A stretch of 64,000 nt of DNA from CAWFKS01 sp963816435 (GTDB lineage Bacteria; Pseudomonadota; Alphaproteobacteria; Rhizobiales; Rhizobiaceae). The notes below the pieces were generated by a model. It saw only the letters and a list, made by a program, of their open reading frames with translations, was not told the DNA's origin and did no database searches. The position numbers and the translations under genes were made by a program. This document shows, in pieces, positions 36,267 to 46,133 of the stretch. Each line of letters begins with the position of its first letter. The first letter of the stretch is position 1. Where the stretch lies: the NCBI GenBank assembly GCA_963816435.1, contig CAWFKS010000016.1, positions 1-64,000 of the forward strand. Direction: 5' to 3'.

Positions 36267-37190
36267 CTACGCGTTTTCGCGTGCATCCGCCGTGTAGAGG
36301 TCCAGGCATTCGCAATCGGCGAGCCCCAGCGAAGGCCCGGATATGCCGCGGCGGGTGAGGTGTACCTGCCACTTGCCCGGCTCGCCGCCGATCTCGAAAA
36401 GGTTGTATTGCGCGGCCGGCTTTCTGGTGCCCGGCCCCTGCCCGCCCGACGCAACGCCGACCACCGGCACGCGGCCGTCGCGACCCGGCAGATGGTGGAG
36501 CGTCGACAGGTGCGTGTGGCCGTGCAGCACGAGTTCGGCCCCGTGCTGTTCGAGCACCTGGCCGAACAGGCGGATGCCGAACAGCCTTCCGAGCGACGGC
36601 ACGGCGCCACGCACCGGCGGATGGTGGATCAGCACGACCCGGAACAGCTTCTTCTTGCCGGTCACCTCGAGCAGTTTGCCGAGCCGCTCCGCCTGGTCTT
36701 CGCGGAAATAGCCGCGCGCCACGAAGGGAGCGCTGGCACGCGCGGAGGAAACTCCGATGATCGCCACCTGGTCGCGCACCCGCAGGTATGGAAACGAATG
36801 CCGGTCGACCGGCCCGTTCTTGCCGTCGCCGCTCATCCACTCGCGCCAGAAATGGCAGGCCCTGTCGAGCGCACCCGGCACGTAGGCGTCGTGATTGCCG
36901 GGGACCAGCGACACGCCGTGCGGATCGCCGAGTTCCTCCAGCCACAGCCGCGCCGCCTCGATCTCGGCGTCGAGCGCCAGGTTGACGAGGTCGCCGGTGA
37001 TCGCCACGTGGTCGGGATCGGCCGCGTGCATGTCGGCCAGAATCCGGTCGGTGATGCCGTCGTGCATGGTGCGCCGGCGATTGCGCGTCCAGTTGACGTA
37101 GCCGGTCATGCGCTTGGAGGCGAGTTCGCGATAGGATACATCGGGCAACGGCCCGAGATGGAGGTCGGAAAGATGGGCAAGCCTGAACAT
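36267..37190 (-). CDS. Metallophosphoesterase
   Basis: This 307-residue calcineurin-like phosphoesterase has all five metal-site blocks: LAHLSDLHLG, ITGDLVN, VPGNHDAY, VLIHHPP and LHGHTHLS. It resembles Icc/CpdA-type enzymes but could act on other phosphodiesters. It is convergent with the tail-anchored protein gene and divergent from the NUDIX gene. Confidence 0.92.
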   Translation of the reverse strand: MFRLAHLSDLHLGPLPDVSYRELASKRMTGYVNWTRNRRRTMHDGITDRILADMHAADPDHVAITGDLVNLALDAEIEAARLWLEELGDPHGVSLVPGNHDAYVPGALDRACHFWREWMSGDGKNGPVDRHSFPYLRVRDQVAIIGVSSARASAPFVARGYFREDQAERLGKLLEVTGKKKLFRVVLIHHPPVRGAVPSLGRLFGIRLFGQVLEQHGAELVLHGHTHLSTLHHLPGRDGRVPVVGVASGGQGPGTRKPAAQYNLFEIGGEPGKWQVHLTRRGISGPSLGLADCECLDLYTADARENA

Positions 37191-37240
37191 CGTTCTCTTC
37201 TAGTCCACACGGCCGTGCTTCGCCACATGCGGCACGCCAC

Positions 37241-37741
37241 ATGAATAGCGCATCAGACGGCGATCCGTTCCGGCAGCGGCTTTGGCCACGCATCCGGAAC
37301 CGCCTCTTCCACCTCTATTTCCTCGCTCGAAGGCCGATGACGCTGGGCGTGCGTGCGGTGGTGCTGGATCGCGAGGCGGGAACGGTTTTTCTGATCCGCC
37401 ATACCTACGTGCCGGGCTGGCAATTGCCCGGCGGCGGCGTCGAGCGCGGCGAGACGATGCTGCAGTCGCTTCTGCGAGAACTGGAGGAGGAGGGCAACAT
37501 CGCCCCCACGTCCACGCCGCAGCTCAAGTCGCTGCACCTCAACAGGCGCGCCAGCCCGCGCGACCACGTGGCGCTCTATCTCGTCACCGAGTTCGTGCAG
37601 GCGACCCCGAAGGCACCGGACCACGAGATCGCCGAGGCCGGCTTCTTCGCGCTCGACGCGCTGCCTGCCGAAACCACGCCGGCGACGCGCCAGCGGCTGG
37701 CTGAAGTGCTGGAGGAAGCCGCGCCCGATCCGCACTGGTGA
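37241..37741 (+). CDS. NUDIX hydrolase
   Basis: This 166-residue protein has a Nudix box GGGVERGETMLQSLLRELEEEG that fits the pattern GX5EX7REUXEEXGU except for the Arg-Glu spacing RELEEEG. The strand TYVPGWQLPGG precedes it. It hydrolyses a nucleoside diphosphate-linked substrate not predictable here. The convergent neighbour is the glutathionyl-hydroquinone reductase gene. Confidence 0.88.
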   Translation: MNSASDGDPFRQRLWPRIRNRLFHLYFLARRPMTLGVRAVVLDREAGTVFLIRHTYVPGWQLPGGGVERGETMLQSLLRELEEEGNIAPTSTPQLKSLHLNRRASPRDHVALYLVTEFVQATPKAPDHEIAEAGFFALDALPAETTPATRQRLAEVLEEAAPDPHW

Positions 37742-37772
37742 CGGCGGACCGGGGCCGGCTCGGTACCGCTAG

Positions 37773-38762
37773 CTAGGCCGCCTTTTTCATCTTTCCGCGC
37801 GTGTGCGGCTCGTCGAAATCGATGTCCGGGCCGACCGGCACGATGCGCGTCGGGTTCACCGTCTCGTGGCTGCGGTAGTAGTGCTGCTTGATGTGGTGCA
37901 TGTCGACCGTCTCGGCGACGCCCGGCACCTGGTAGAGCTCGCGCGTGTAATCCCACAGATTGGGATAGTCGACGATGCGCCGCAGGTTGCACTTGAAGTG
38001 CGAATAGTAGACCGCGTCGAACCGGACCAGCGTCGTGAACAGCCGCCAGTCGGCCTCGGTCAGCCGGTCGCCGACGAGATAGCGCTGCCGCGACAGCCGC
38101 TCCTCGATCCGGTCGAGCGCCAGGAACAAATCCTTGAAGGCTTCCTCGTAGGCTTCCTGGCTGGTCGCGAATCCGGCCCGATAGACGCCGTTGTTGACGT
38201 TCGGATAGACGAGGTCGTTGATCTCGTGGATCTGCGGCCGCAGCGCCTCGGGGTAGAAATCGACCGAGGCATCGCCCCACTCGTCGAATTCCGAGTTCAG
38301 CATGCGGATGATCTCGGAGGACTCGTTGGAGACGATCGTCTCCTCCTTCTTGTCCCAAAGGATCGGCACCGTCACCCGGCCCGAATATTTCGGATCCGCC
38401 TTCGTGTAGACCTGGTGCAGGTAGTCGAAGCCGTAGAGCGTGTCGCCCGTCGCGCCGTCCTTCTCCTCGAAGGTCCAGCCGTTCTCGCCCATGAAGTGAT
38501 GGACGATCGACAGCGAGATCACGTCATCGAGTTTCTTGAGCTTGCGCAGGATAAGCGCCCGGCTTGCCCAGGGGCAGGCGAGCGAGACATAGAGATGATA
38601 GCGCCCCGGCTCCGCCTTGAAGCCGCGTTCGCGGCCCGGCGCCGGCTGTCCGCTGCGCGTCACCCAGTCGCGCCACTGCGATTCGGAGCGCTCGAAGCGT
38701 CCGCCGCTCTTCTTGGTGTCATACCATTGGTCTTTCCATTTGCCGTCGACGAGCATTCCCAT
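37773..38762 (-). CDS. Glutathionyl-hydroquinone reductase (GST Xi class)
   Basis: This 329-residue glutathione S-transferase family protein of the YqjG/ECM4 type reduces glutathionyl-hydroquinones. The catalytic motif is ACPWASR (CPW) near residue 53, and the family phrases LYGFDYLHQVY, SNESSEIIRMLN and EFDEWGD follow. The C-terminal half is helical (LVGDRLTEADWRLFTTLVRFD). Start ATG 38762 follows AGGAG by 8 nt, so the ATG 30 bp upstream is not used. Confidence 0.92.
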   Translation of the reverse strand: MGMLVDGKWKDQWYDTKKSGGRFERSESQWRDWVTRSGQPAPGRERGFKAEPGRYHLYVSLACPWASRALILRKLKKLDDVISLSIVHHFMGENGWTFEEKDGATGDTLYGFDYLHQVYTKADPKYSGRVTVPILWDKKEETIVSNESSEIIRMLNSEFDEWGDASVDFYPEALRPQIHEINDLVYPNVNNGVYRAGFATSQEAYEEAFKDLFLALDRIEERLSRQRYLVGDRLTEADWRLFTTLVRFDAVYYSHFKCNLRRIVDYPNLWDYTRELYQVPGVAETVDMHHIKQHYYRSHETVNPTRIVPVGPDIDFDEPHTRGKMKKAA

Positions 38763-39067
38763 CGCGCAATCTCCTTTCGGCTGACCCTCCACATAGGGTC
38801 TTGCGCGGCACCGTTGGAGACGCCGCGGCTGAACAGTCCGTTCTGCCTCGTCAACGCACCGCGCCCGGGATCGTGCCGGCGCGGCCGAAAGCCGATTGCC
38901 GCTTCGGCGAATTTGGTGCTAGCGAAGCACCCTTCGCGGGAGGAGACCCCACACTTGACCGCCATCCGTTTCGAGCGACGACGAAACATCGCCCGCGCCT
39001 GACAGGCGCCCTTGGGCCCGGCTGCCTGCGGCCGGAAATGATCGCGCGAGAAACGGAGTTCGAGACG
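38763..39067. other. Intergenic region with no recognised gene
   Basis: 305 bp between divergent genes, presumably carrying both promoters. A 7-bp palindrome GCGCCTG-A-CAGGCGC lies at 38995-39009. I see no supported ORF here; the long in-frame extension upstream of the GNAT start lacks a ribosome site. Confidence 0.5.
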
Positions 39068-39586
39068 ATGAACGTCGCGGACGTGAGCTACCTGCCGGAA
39101 CAGCCGGCGCATGACCTGGAAATCGAGGACATCAACGCGGAAGCCTTCGGGCCCGGCCGCTACACGCGTGCTGCCTACCGTATCCGCGAGGGCGGTCCGC
39201 ACGAGCGGGCGCTGTCCTTCGTGGCGACGGCCGGCGGCGAGGTCATCGCCTCGGTGCGCCTGACCCGCATCGCAGCCGGCACCGGCACGGCGCTGCTGCT
39301 CGGTCCGCTCGCGGTGCGGCCGGCCTGGAAGAACAAGGGGATAGGCAAGAAGCTGGTGAGGATCGCCATCGAGGCGGCGCAACAGGCCGGCCACGATCTC
39401 GTGCTGCTGGTCGGCGACGGCCCCTACTACGGCCCGCTCGGCTTCGCGAAAGTGCCATACGGCCAGCTCTCGATGCCGGGCCCGGTCGATCCCGAGCGCC
39501 TGCTCGCCCACGAAATCGCCCCCGGCGCCCTCGCCGCCTTTTCGGGCAAGGTCATGCACGCGGATCAGGCGCGAACGCCGGCGTAG
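39068..39586 (+). CDS. GNAT family N-acetyltransferase
   Basis: This 172-residue protein has the acetyl-CoA-binding segment LAVRPAWKNKGIGKKLVR (Q/RxxGxG/A) and the following strand LVGDGPYYGPLGF. It resembles the YhbS-type group of small GNAT proteins. The acceptor is unknown. ATG 39068 is preferred with GGAG 10 nt upstream; another ATG 30 bp earlier is possible. Confidence 0.88.
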   Translation: MNVADVSYLPEQPAHDLEIEDINAEAFGPGRYTRAAYRIREGGPHERALSFVATAGGEVIASVRLTRIAAGTGTALLLGPLAVRPAWKNKGIGKKLVRIAIEAAQQAGHDLVLLVGDGPYYGPLGFAKVPYGQLSMPGPVDPERLLAHEIAPGALAAFSGKVMHADQARTPA

Positions 39587-39613
39587 GGGGAGGCTGGTCA
39601 GTCGCTTTGATGT

Positions 39614-39636
39614 ATTTGAGAGCATATGCTACAAAT
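39614..39636. promoter_or_regulatory. Probable operator of the TumE/TumA-like pair
   Basis: The perfect palindrome AGCATATGCT (39621-39630) is flanked by ATTTG and CAAAT in near-symmetric positions, directly before the toxin ATG. Confidence 0.45.
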
Positions 39637-39641
39637 GACAC

Positions 39642-39938
39642 ATGGCTGCTGCGCGCGCCCGGCTGATCGTTGACCTGAAGCGGCATTTTGCCGATGGATC
39701 GATCATCCAGATAAGGGTCTGGGACCTCCCCGGTCCAACGCCGGAGCGCCCGCATGGGCTGAAATACTCGCTCTTCTACGGCCGGTCGGGGGAACGCATC
39801 GTCGGCTATGACAACGAGGCCGGAAAAGGCGATCACAGGCACTACCGCGATCTCGAAGAGCCTTATCGATTCAGGTCGCTGGAGTTGCTGATCGAGGATT
39901 TCGAGCAAGACGTGAGACGGGAGATCGGCAATGAGTGA
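39642..39938 (+). CDS. TumE-like toxin (DUF6516 family)
   Basis: This 98-residue protein matches the DUF6516/TumE family: ARLIVDLKRHFADGSIIQIRVW, GLKYSLFYGRSGERIVGYDNE, GKGDHRHY and the C-terminal LIEDFEQDVRRE. TumE toxins pair with TumA HTH antitoxins. The HxxxH/HRHY stretch is the best candidate for active residues. It overlaps the antitoxin gene by 8 bp and sits behind a palindromic operator. Confidence 0.82.
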   Translation: MAAARARLIVDLKRHFADGSIIQIRVWDLPGPTPERPHGLKYSLFYGRSGERIVGYDNEAGKGDHRHYRDLEEPYRFRSLELLIEDFEQDVRREIGNE

Positions 39939-40296
39939 GATCAAGCTGCACGTTTCCGACACCGACACATTCTTCACCGCTGCGCGTAACGCGGCGCGGC
40001 AGATCGACCGTGGTGATCACCGTGAACAGGAAAGCCTGGTTGCGTTCGAGACCGCAGAGATGCTGCTCGGCGTGCTGACGGCCAACCGCTGGCGGCTGTT
40101 GCGTGTTCTCCGCGCGACCGGCCCAGCCTCGATCCGCGGTCTGGCCAGGACCCTCGGCCGAGACTATCGCGGCGTGCATGCCGACGTCGCGACGCTTCTC
40201 GACGTCGGTCTTGTCGAAAAAGCCGACAACGGCAGGATCCATGTTCCGTGGAGCCGGATCACTGCAGAGATGAATGTCGAGGACGCAGCGGCGTAG
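39931..40296 (+). CDS. TumA-like winged-helix antitoxin
   Basis: This 121-residue protein has a MarR/ArsR-like winged helix (RWRLLRVLRATGPASIRGLARTLGRDYRGVHADVATL). The N-terminal FETAEMLLGVLTANR precedes it, as in the DNA-binding partners of TumE toxins. It probably neutralises the toxin and represses the operator at 39614-39636. It ends 6 bp before the convergent membrane protein gene. Confidence 0.82.
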   Translation: MSEIKLHVSDTDTFFTAARNAARQIDRGDHREQESLVAFETAEMLLGVLTANRWRLLRVLRATGPASIRGLARTLGRDYRGVHADVATLLDVGLVEKADNGRIHVPWSRITAEMNVEDAAA

Positions 40297-40302
40297 TCCG
40301 TC

Positions 40303-42372
40303 CTACCGCCCCTCGCGGTACCACATCGAGCCCATCGCCAGAAGCAGCAGGCCGAGCCCGAGGAAGCCGGCGAAAAGCGGCACGCGCTTCACCGCCTTGA
40401 GGATGCTGTCGTCGGTGGTCTTCAGCCCCATCCAGTCGCGCCCGGACGTGGTGCCGCCGGCGCGCACCGGCACTATGCCGGGAAGGTCCAGCCCGGTCAC
40501 GCCCTTGCCGATGCGCTGCACGCTGCCGCCGCTCGCCTTGGCGACCGGCGCGAGCTTCTCGGTGGTCGAGACCGTATCGGCGAATTCCGGCGCGTTGACC
40601 GGCCCGACATGTGCGAGCGCGGCCAGATCGCCGTTGCCGACCTGGTAGAGACCGATCTCGTCGACCTCCGCACTGCCGGTGAACAGGCCGGGCTCGGATT
40701 GCGTGAGCTGCACCTTCATCGTCTTGCCGGTCGGCGTGATCACCGTCGCCGGGCCGGGATCGTCGCTCATCGTCTGGCGCGTGATGTCGAGCACCATGCC
40801 GCGCCCGTCGGCGGTCAGCCGCTCCTCCTCCAGCTCCGGCTCCTTCATGAGCCAGTGCGCGACGCGCCTGTAGAGGTCGACGTTCGGGCCGCCGCCATGA
40901 TAGCCGCGCGCCCACAGCCAGCCCTGGTCCGAAAGCAGCAGCGCCACGCGTCCCTTGCCGCGGCGGTCGAGGACCAGGAGCGGCTTGTCGCGCGCACCCT
41001 TCATCACCACCTCGCCCTCCGGGCGGTCGATGCCGATCAGCCGGTACCAGCGGCTCCAGTCCGGCGGCTCCTGCCCGGAGCCCTTCAGCCCGCGCGTCAC
41101 GGGGTGACGCTCGCCGGTCTTGGTGAGCCGCGGATAGAACCCCTCCTCCATGACGTCGCCGGTCGGCAGCGCCGGCAGCGCCGACATCAGCGGCGTGCGC
41201 GCGATCGACTGGTCGCCGGCATATTCGGGACCGGCCGCCACCAGCAGCGCACCGCCGTTTTCCACGTATTGGGCGATGTAGTCGTAATAGAGGATCGGCA
41301 GCACGTCGCGGTGCTGGTAGCGGTCGAAGATGATCAGGTCGAAATCGTTGATCTTCTCGACGAACAGCTCGCGCGTCGGGAAAGCGATCAGCGACAACTC
41401 GTTGATCGGAGTCCCGTCCTGCTTTTCCGGCGGCCGCAGGATGGTGAAGTGGACGAGGTCGACCGAGGCGTCGGATTTCAGCAGGTTGCGCCAGCTACGC
41501 TCGCCCGCATGCGGCTCGCCTGAGACGAGCAGCACGCGCAGGTTCTCGCGGATGCCGTCGATCAGCGCGATGGCCTTGTTGTTGGTTTCGGTGATCTCGC
41601 CCTCGGTGGGGGCGATCGACAACTGGACGATGTTGCGGCCGGCGTTCGGGACGGTGATCTGCACCGGCGTCTCGGCATTCAGGAAGGCGCGTTCGACGGC
41701 CACCGGTTCGCCGTTGACGGTGACGCGCACGTCAACCGGCCCGGATTTCTGCGCCGTGTCGATCACCCGATAGGTCAGTTCCAGCGGCTTGCCGACAATG
41801 CCGAAGCGCGGCGCCTTCTCGAAGCGGATCCGGCGGTCGCGCTCGTCGGCATTGCCGGTGATAAGCGCGTGCAGCGGCCCGGGCAGCCCGGAGGCGTTCT
41901 CGGGAATGTCGTGAACCTGCCCGTCCGTCACCATGATCTCGCCGGCGATCCGCGAGGGAGGGACGTCGCGCAGCGCGCCGTCGAGCGCCGAGAAGAGCTT
42001 CGTCTCGGTGCGGTCCTCCGCGGCCGCGGCCCGGCCGGCGTCGACCTCGCGCACCTCGAACTGCGGGAAGCGCGCCAGCCGCTTCTTGATCTCGTCGGCG
42101 GCCTGCGTCGTCGTATCGGCACGGTCGCCGATCTCCTGGCTCTGGCTGCGGTCGACAACCAGCGCCACGACACTCTTCAACGGCTCGCGGTCCTCGTCGA
42201 GCAGCACCGGGTTGACGAGCGCCACGCCGAGCGCGGCCAGCGCCAGCAACCGGAAGATCGCCCCGCGCTGGCGCATGAACAGGCCGGCCATGACCAGCAG
42301 CAGGACCGGCGCCAGCACGATTGCGATCCACAGCCATGGGATCAGCGGCTCGAAGGAGACGGACCAGCCCAT
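40303..42372 (-). CDS. Large membrane protein of the MoxR-DUF58-DUF4159 operon
   Basis: This 689-residue protein has two N-terminal membrane helices (about 8-55), a large exported domain and a final helix (LFAGFLGLGLLLLAMGSM). The exported part includes VVALVVDRSQSQE near residue 75, a von Willebrand-like first strand with a DRSQS motif, and later glutamine-amidotransferase-like folds (VLLVSGEPHAGE; YVENGGALLVAAGPEY). Such proteins form a conserved alphaproteobacterial operon of unknown role. It follows the DUF4159 gene by 1 bp. Confidence 0.8.
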   Translation of the reverse strand: MGWSVSFEPLIPWLWIAIVLAPVLLLVMAGLFMRQRGAIFRLLALAALGVALVNPVLLDEDREPLKSVVALVVDRSQSQEIGDRADTTTQAADEIKKRLARFPQFEVREVDAGRAAAAEDRTETKLFSALDGALRDVPPSRIAGEIMVTDGQVHDIPENASGLPGPLHALITGNADERDRRIRFEKAPRFGIVGKPLELTYRVIDTAQKSGPVDVRVTVNGEPVAVERAFLNAETPVQITVPNAGRNIVQLSIAPTEGEITETNNKAIALIDGIRENLRVLLVSGEPHAGERSWRNLLKSDASVDLVHFTILRPPEKQDGTPINELSLIAFPTRELFVEKINDFDLIIFDRYQHRDVLPILYYDYIAQYVENGGALLVAAGPEYAGDQSIARTPLMSALPALPTGDVMEEGFYPRLTKTGERHPVTRGLKGSGQEPPDWSRWYRLIGIDRPEGEVVMKGARDKPLLVLDRRGKGRVALLLSDQGWLWARGYHGGGPNVDLYRRVAHWLMKEPELEEERLTADGRGMVLDITRQTMSDDPGPATVITPTGKTMKVQLTQSEPGLFTGSAEVDEIGLYQVGNGDLAALAHVGPVNAPEFADTVSTTEKLAPVAKASGGSVQRIGKGVTGLDLPGIVPVRAGGTTSGRDWMGLKTTDDSILKAVKRVPLFAGFLGLGLLLLAMGSMWYREGR

Positions 42373-42373
42373 T

Positions 42374-45206
42374 CTACTGCCCCAGCCGCTCGAGCAGCAC
42401 CGGCACGTGCACCTGGTCGGATTTGTAGTTGCCGGTGAGCATGTACATCATGATGTTGACGCCGGCCCGGTAGGCCCACAGGCGCTGGCGCGGATCGGCA
42501 GGCACGGTCGGCAAGAGCGGCTGGCCGTTGGCGTCGATCGCCCAGGCGCCGGCGAAATCGTTGGCCGTGATCATGATCGGCGAGACCCCGTCGCCGGTGC
42601 GCACCGGCCGGTCGGCGCTGCTTTCGGCGTTCAGCGAAGCCTCCACCCACAGCGGCGACCCGGCATAGCGGCCGGGAAAGTCGTTCATGATGAAGAACGC
42701 CTTGGTCAGGACGTGGTCCGGCGGCACCGGCTCCAGCGGCGGCACGTTGAGCGACGAAAGGATGTCGCGCAGCCGCTGCGTCGCAGGGCTCGCCGCGCCC
42801 GACCCGTCGAAACCCGGAGGAGAACTGGTCGCGCGTGTCGAACAGCACCGTGCCGCCCTGCTGCATGTAGGCGTCGACGCGCGCGATGGCGTCTTCGGTG
42901 GGCATCGGCGCCGACGGCTCGATCGGCCAGTAGATCAGCGGATAGAAGGCGAGTTCGTCCTTGGCGATGTCGACTCCGGCCGGCTCGCCGGGCTCCAGCG
43001 CGGTCTTTTCGGTGAGGAAGCGCCTGAGCCCTTCCAGACCGGCGCGGCTGATCGAATCGACCGAGGAATTGCCGGTCAGCACATAGGCGATGCGCGTCTG
43101 CGAGACCGCCGCGATCGCCTCGGCATCGCCCGGCTGCACGTCCTGCGCCCGCGCGGTGCCATGTGGCATCAGCACCAGCAACCCTGCGATCAGCAGAATG
43201 CCGGCCGCAGCAGAGCCGGAAGCGGCGCGCCGCGCCCTTCTCCGGTTGAAGGCGCCACCCATCCACAGGACTGCCATCGAATCCAGGAGCATCAGCACCA
43301 GTGCGGCTGCGATCAGCGGTCCTTTGAGGTCGCGCGACTGGTCGAACGCGTAGCTTGCGCGCCGCACAGGCAGTGTCGTGGAAGGTTCCTGCAGCGGCAC
43401 CAGGCTGGCGTCGGCCGGCAGCAGATTGTGCGCGACCACGCCGTCCTCGGAGCCATAGAGGCCGGGTGGGTTCTCGATGGTGACGGCCGGCTCCTTGCCG
43501 TCCAGCACCAGCGGCCGCGCGTCGGGCCCCGGCGGCACCAGCCGCCCGTCGGCCGAGATCATGCGATACGGCGCCAGCGAGGCGCCTGCGTTCGCGGCAT
43601 CGCCGCCCGCCAGCGCGCCCTGGTTGCGCGAAAGCTGCACCAGCCGGCGCAGCATTTCCACGAACGTGCCGGAGATCGGCAGGTTCGACCATGTCGCCTC
43701 GGGCGTGACGTGGAACAGCACCAGCGTGCCGTCGCCGCGCTTCGCGCCGGTCACCAGCGGCGTGCCGTCGGCGAGGTTCGCCCATGTGCGGTCGACGATG
43801 TCGGGCGTCGGCTCGGCCAGCACCTGCCGGCTGACCGTGACGTCCTGCGGCGGCGCCAGGTCCGAGAACGGCCCGTTGGCGGGAAACTCGCTCACCTTCT
43901 GCGGCTCGGTCCATGAGAGCGTGCCGCCGAGCGCCCGCTCGCCGAGCCTGAGACGCACCGGCAACAGGTCTTCGTCGTTGCCGGCGGCCGCTAGCCGCGA
44001 CCCGGCGAAGCGCACCAGCGTGCCGCCATTGTTCATCCACTCGATCAGCTTGGCGCGCGCGCTCTCGGGCAGCGTGCCGATGTCGGCCATGACGATCATC
44101 GCCGGCTTGCGCTCCAGCAGCCACGGCACGGACTCGGCGAGGTCGGCGCTTTCCGGCTCGATCAGGTCGGCGAACGGCTCCAGCGCATGGCGGATATAGT
44201 AGAGCGGCGACAACAGCGGCTGTCCCTGCTCGCCCTCCGCCTGCGCGAGCAGGCCGACGCGCCGGCGCTTCGAGTTCTCGTCGAGCACGCGGGTCGCCGC
44301 GGCCTGGTCCTCGCCGTCGATGGCGACGCGGGAAAAATCGTTGCGCATCTCGAACGGCACCGAGATCTCGCCCTTCGCCGCGGTGTCGCCCGGGCCGAAG
44401 CGCAGCGCCGTTTCGGCGATACGCCGCCCGCGCTCGTCATAGGCCGCAGCCGTCACCTGGCGCGGCGCCGCACTCGGCGCGCGCACCGCACTGACGGTGA
44501 ACGACGAGGCGCCGTTGTCGCCGGCCGTGACGCCGATCATGTCGAGCCGGTCCGGCTCGATCCAGGTCAGCCGCGCGGCGTTGCCACCAAGAAGCTTGGA
44601 GAATGCCGCCTCGTCGCCGGGCGCGGCCAGCCCGTTGGACAGCACCGCGACGGTCGGGCTCGAAAGATCCTGCAATGCGTCGGCGACCCGCGCAAACACT
44701 GCCGGGCGATCGGTCGGCACCGGCCGCGGCTGCGCCGCGTTCAGCCGGTCGCGGGCGGCCGCGGCGTCGAACGGCCCGATCTCGGCGTTGGGCTTCTCGG
44801 CGGTGAAGGCGAGCACGACGGGCATCCCTTCCGCGCCGGCATCGCTGATCAGCCGGTCGGCGGTGGCCACCCGGCGCTTCCAGTCGGGCGCGCTCGCCCA
44901 GCCGTTGTCGATCACCAGCGCCAGCGCCCCGCCGCCGGTGTCCAGCCGCTCGCGCGGGTTCCACACCGGCTGCGCCAGCGCGAAGATGACCGCCGCCGCC
45001 ATCAGGAGCCGCAGCAGCGTCAGCCACCACGGGCTGCGGTTCGGCGTTTCTTCCGAGCGCAGCACCCGCGCCAGGATTCTCAGCGGCGGAAACACCTCCT
45101 CCTGCGGGCGCGGCGGGGTCAGCCGCAGCAGCCACCAGATCACCGGCAGCGCCAGCAGCCCCCAGAGAACCATCGGCGCACCGAAGGAGAGCGGCAGGAA
45201 GCTCAT
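42374..45206 (-). CDS. BatA/DUF4159 fusion membrane protein (frameshift as read)
   Basis: This 943-residue protein has an N-terminal BatA-like segment with two helices (FGAPMVLWGLLALPVIWWL, LRLLMAAAVIFALAQPVW) and a von Willebrand-like strand (ALALVIDNGWAS). A large exported region and a second pair of helices follow. The C-terminal DUF4159 domain includes YPLIYWPIEPSAP, GGTVLFDTRDQF and FFIMNDFPGRYAG. An extra T near 42810 (TTTCGAC) shifts the last ~145 residues; corrected, DUF4159 is complete. The ATG overlaps the DUF58 stop (ATGA). Confidence 0.85.
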
Positions 45207-46126
45207 GCCGCCACCCCCGCGCCGCCGAATCCGGCATCGCCGGACATCGCCATGTGGACGCGCACCAGCGCGTCGGAGGCCAGCCTGTCGGTGTGATTGA
45301 CCGTGTAGCTCCAGCCGAGCCGCTTGCACCAGTCGGCCAGTTCCTCGCGCCGCGCGACGTAGAGATGCCGGTAGTCATCGGCCACCGCTTCGGCGCGGCC
45401 GGCGGTCAGCTTCTCGCCGGTCTCGGGGTCGCGGAACTCGGTGCGCCCGGCATAGGGAAAATTCTCTTCCGCCGGGTCGGCCACCTCGATCAGGTGGGCG
45501 CGCACGCCACGCTGCGCCAGCGCGTCGAGCCAGGCCTTGGTATCCTCCACCGGGTCGAGGAAATCGCCGGCGAGGATGATGTCGGAAAAGCGGCGGATGC
45601 CCGAAAGGTCGGGCCGCGTCGCCAGTTGCGGCGCGTGGATGAGGTTGGATGCGATGCGTTCGGCACCGTTGCGCGCCGTGATCGGGTCGGTCAGCCCCGG
45701 CCAGCCGACGCGCTCGCCCGAGCGCGACAGAAGCTCTGCCAGCGCCAGGATCAGCACCAGCGCGCGCGATTCCTTGGAGACGCTGGCGCCCGTCGACTTG
45801 TAGAGCATCGACGGCGACGGGTCGGCCCAAAGCCAGACCGTGTGCGCCGCCTCCCATTCGCGCTCGCGGATAAAGGTGTTGTGGTCGTCGCGGGCCGAAC
45901 GCCGCCAGTCGATGCGCGACATCGGCTCGCCCTCGACATATGGCCGGAACTGCCAGAAATTCTCGCCGATGCCCTGTTTGCGTCGCCCGTGCCAGCCGGC
46001 CACGACGGTGTTGACGACGCGCCTTGCCTCGACCAGCAGGTCGGGAACCAGCGATGCGCGGAGCCTGGCGCGTGCCAGCGCGTCGCGGCTGGCGACCGGG
46101 CCTGTGGCTTCGCCGACGCTCGCCAT
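45203..46126 (-). CDS. DUF58 domain protein
   Basis: This 307-residue DUF58 protein has the conserved YVEGEPMSRIDWRRSARDD near residue 65, then a von Willebrand-like fold (VWLWADPSPSMLYKS). DUF58 proteins partner with MoxR ATPases. The 4-bp overlap with the DUF4159 gene and the 7-bp gap from moxR show that this is one operon. No membrane helices are seen, so it is probably cytosolic. Confidence 0.92.
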   Translation of the reverse strand: MASVGEATGPVASRDALARARLRASLVPDLLVEARRVVNTVVAGWHGRRKQGIGENFWQFRPYVEGEPMSRIDWRRSARDDHNTFIREREWEAAHTVWLWADPSPSMLYKSTGASVSKESRALVLILALAELLSRSGERVGWPGLTDPITARNGAERIASNLIHAPQLATRPDLSGIRRFSDIILAGDFLDPVEDTKAWLDALAQRGVRAHLIEVADPAEENFPYAGRTEFRDPETGEKLTAGRAEAVADDYRHLYVARREELADWCKRLGWSYTVNHTDRLASDALVRVHMAMSGDAGFGGAGVAA

Positions 46127-46133
46127 CTAACCT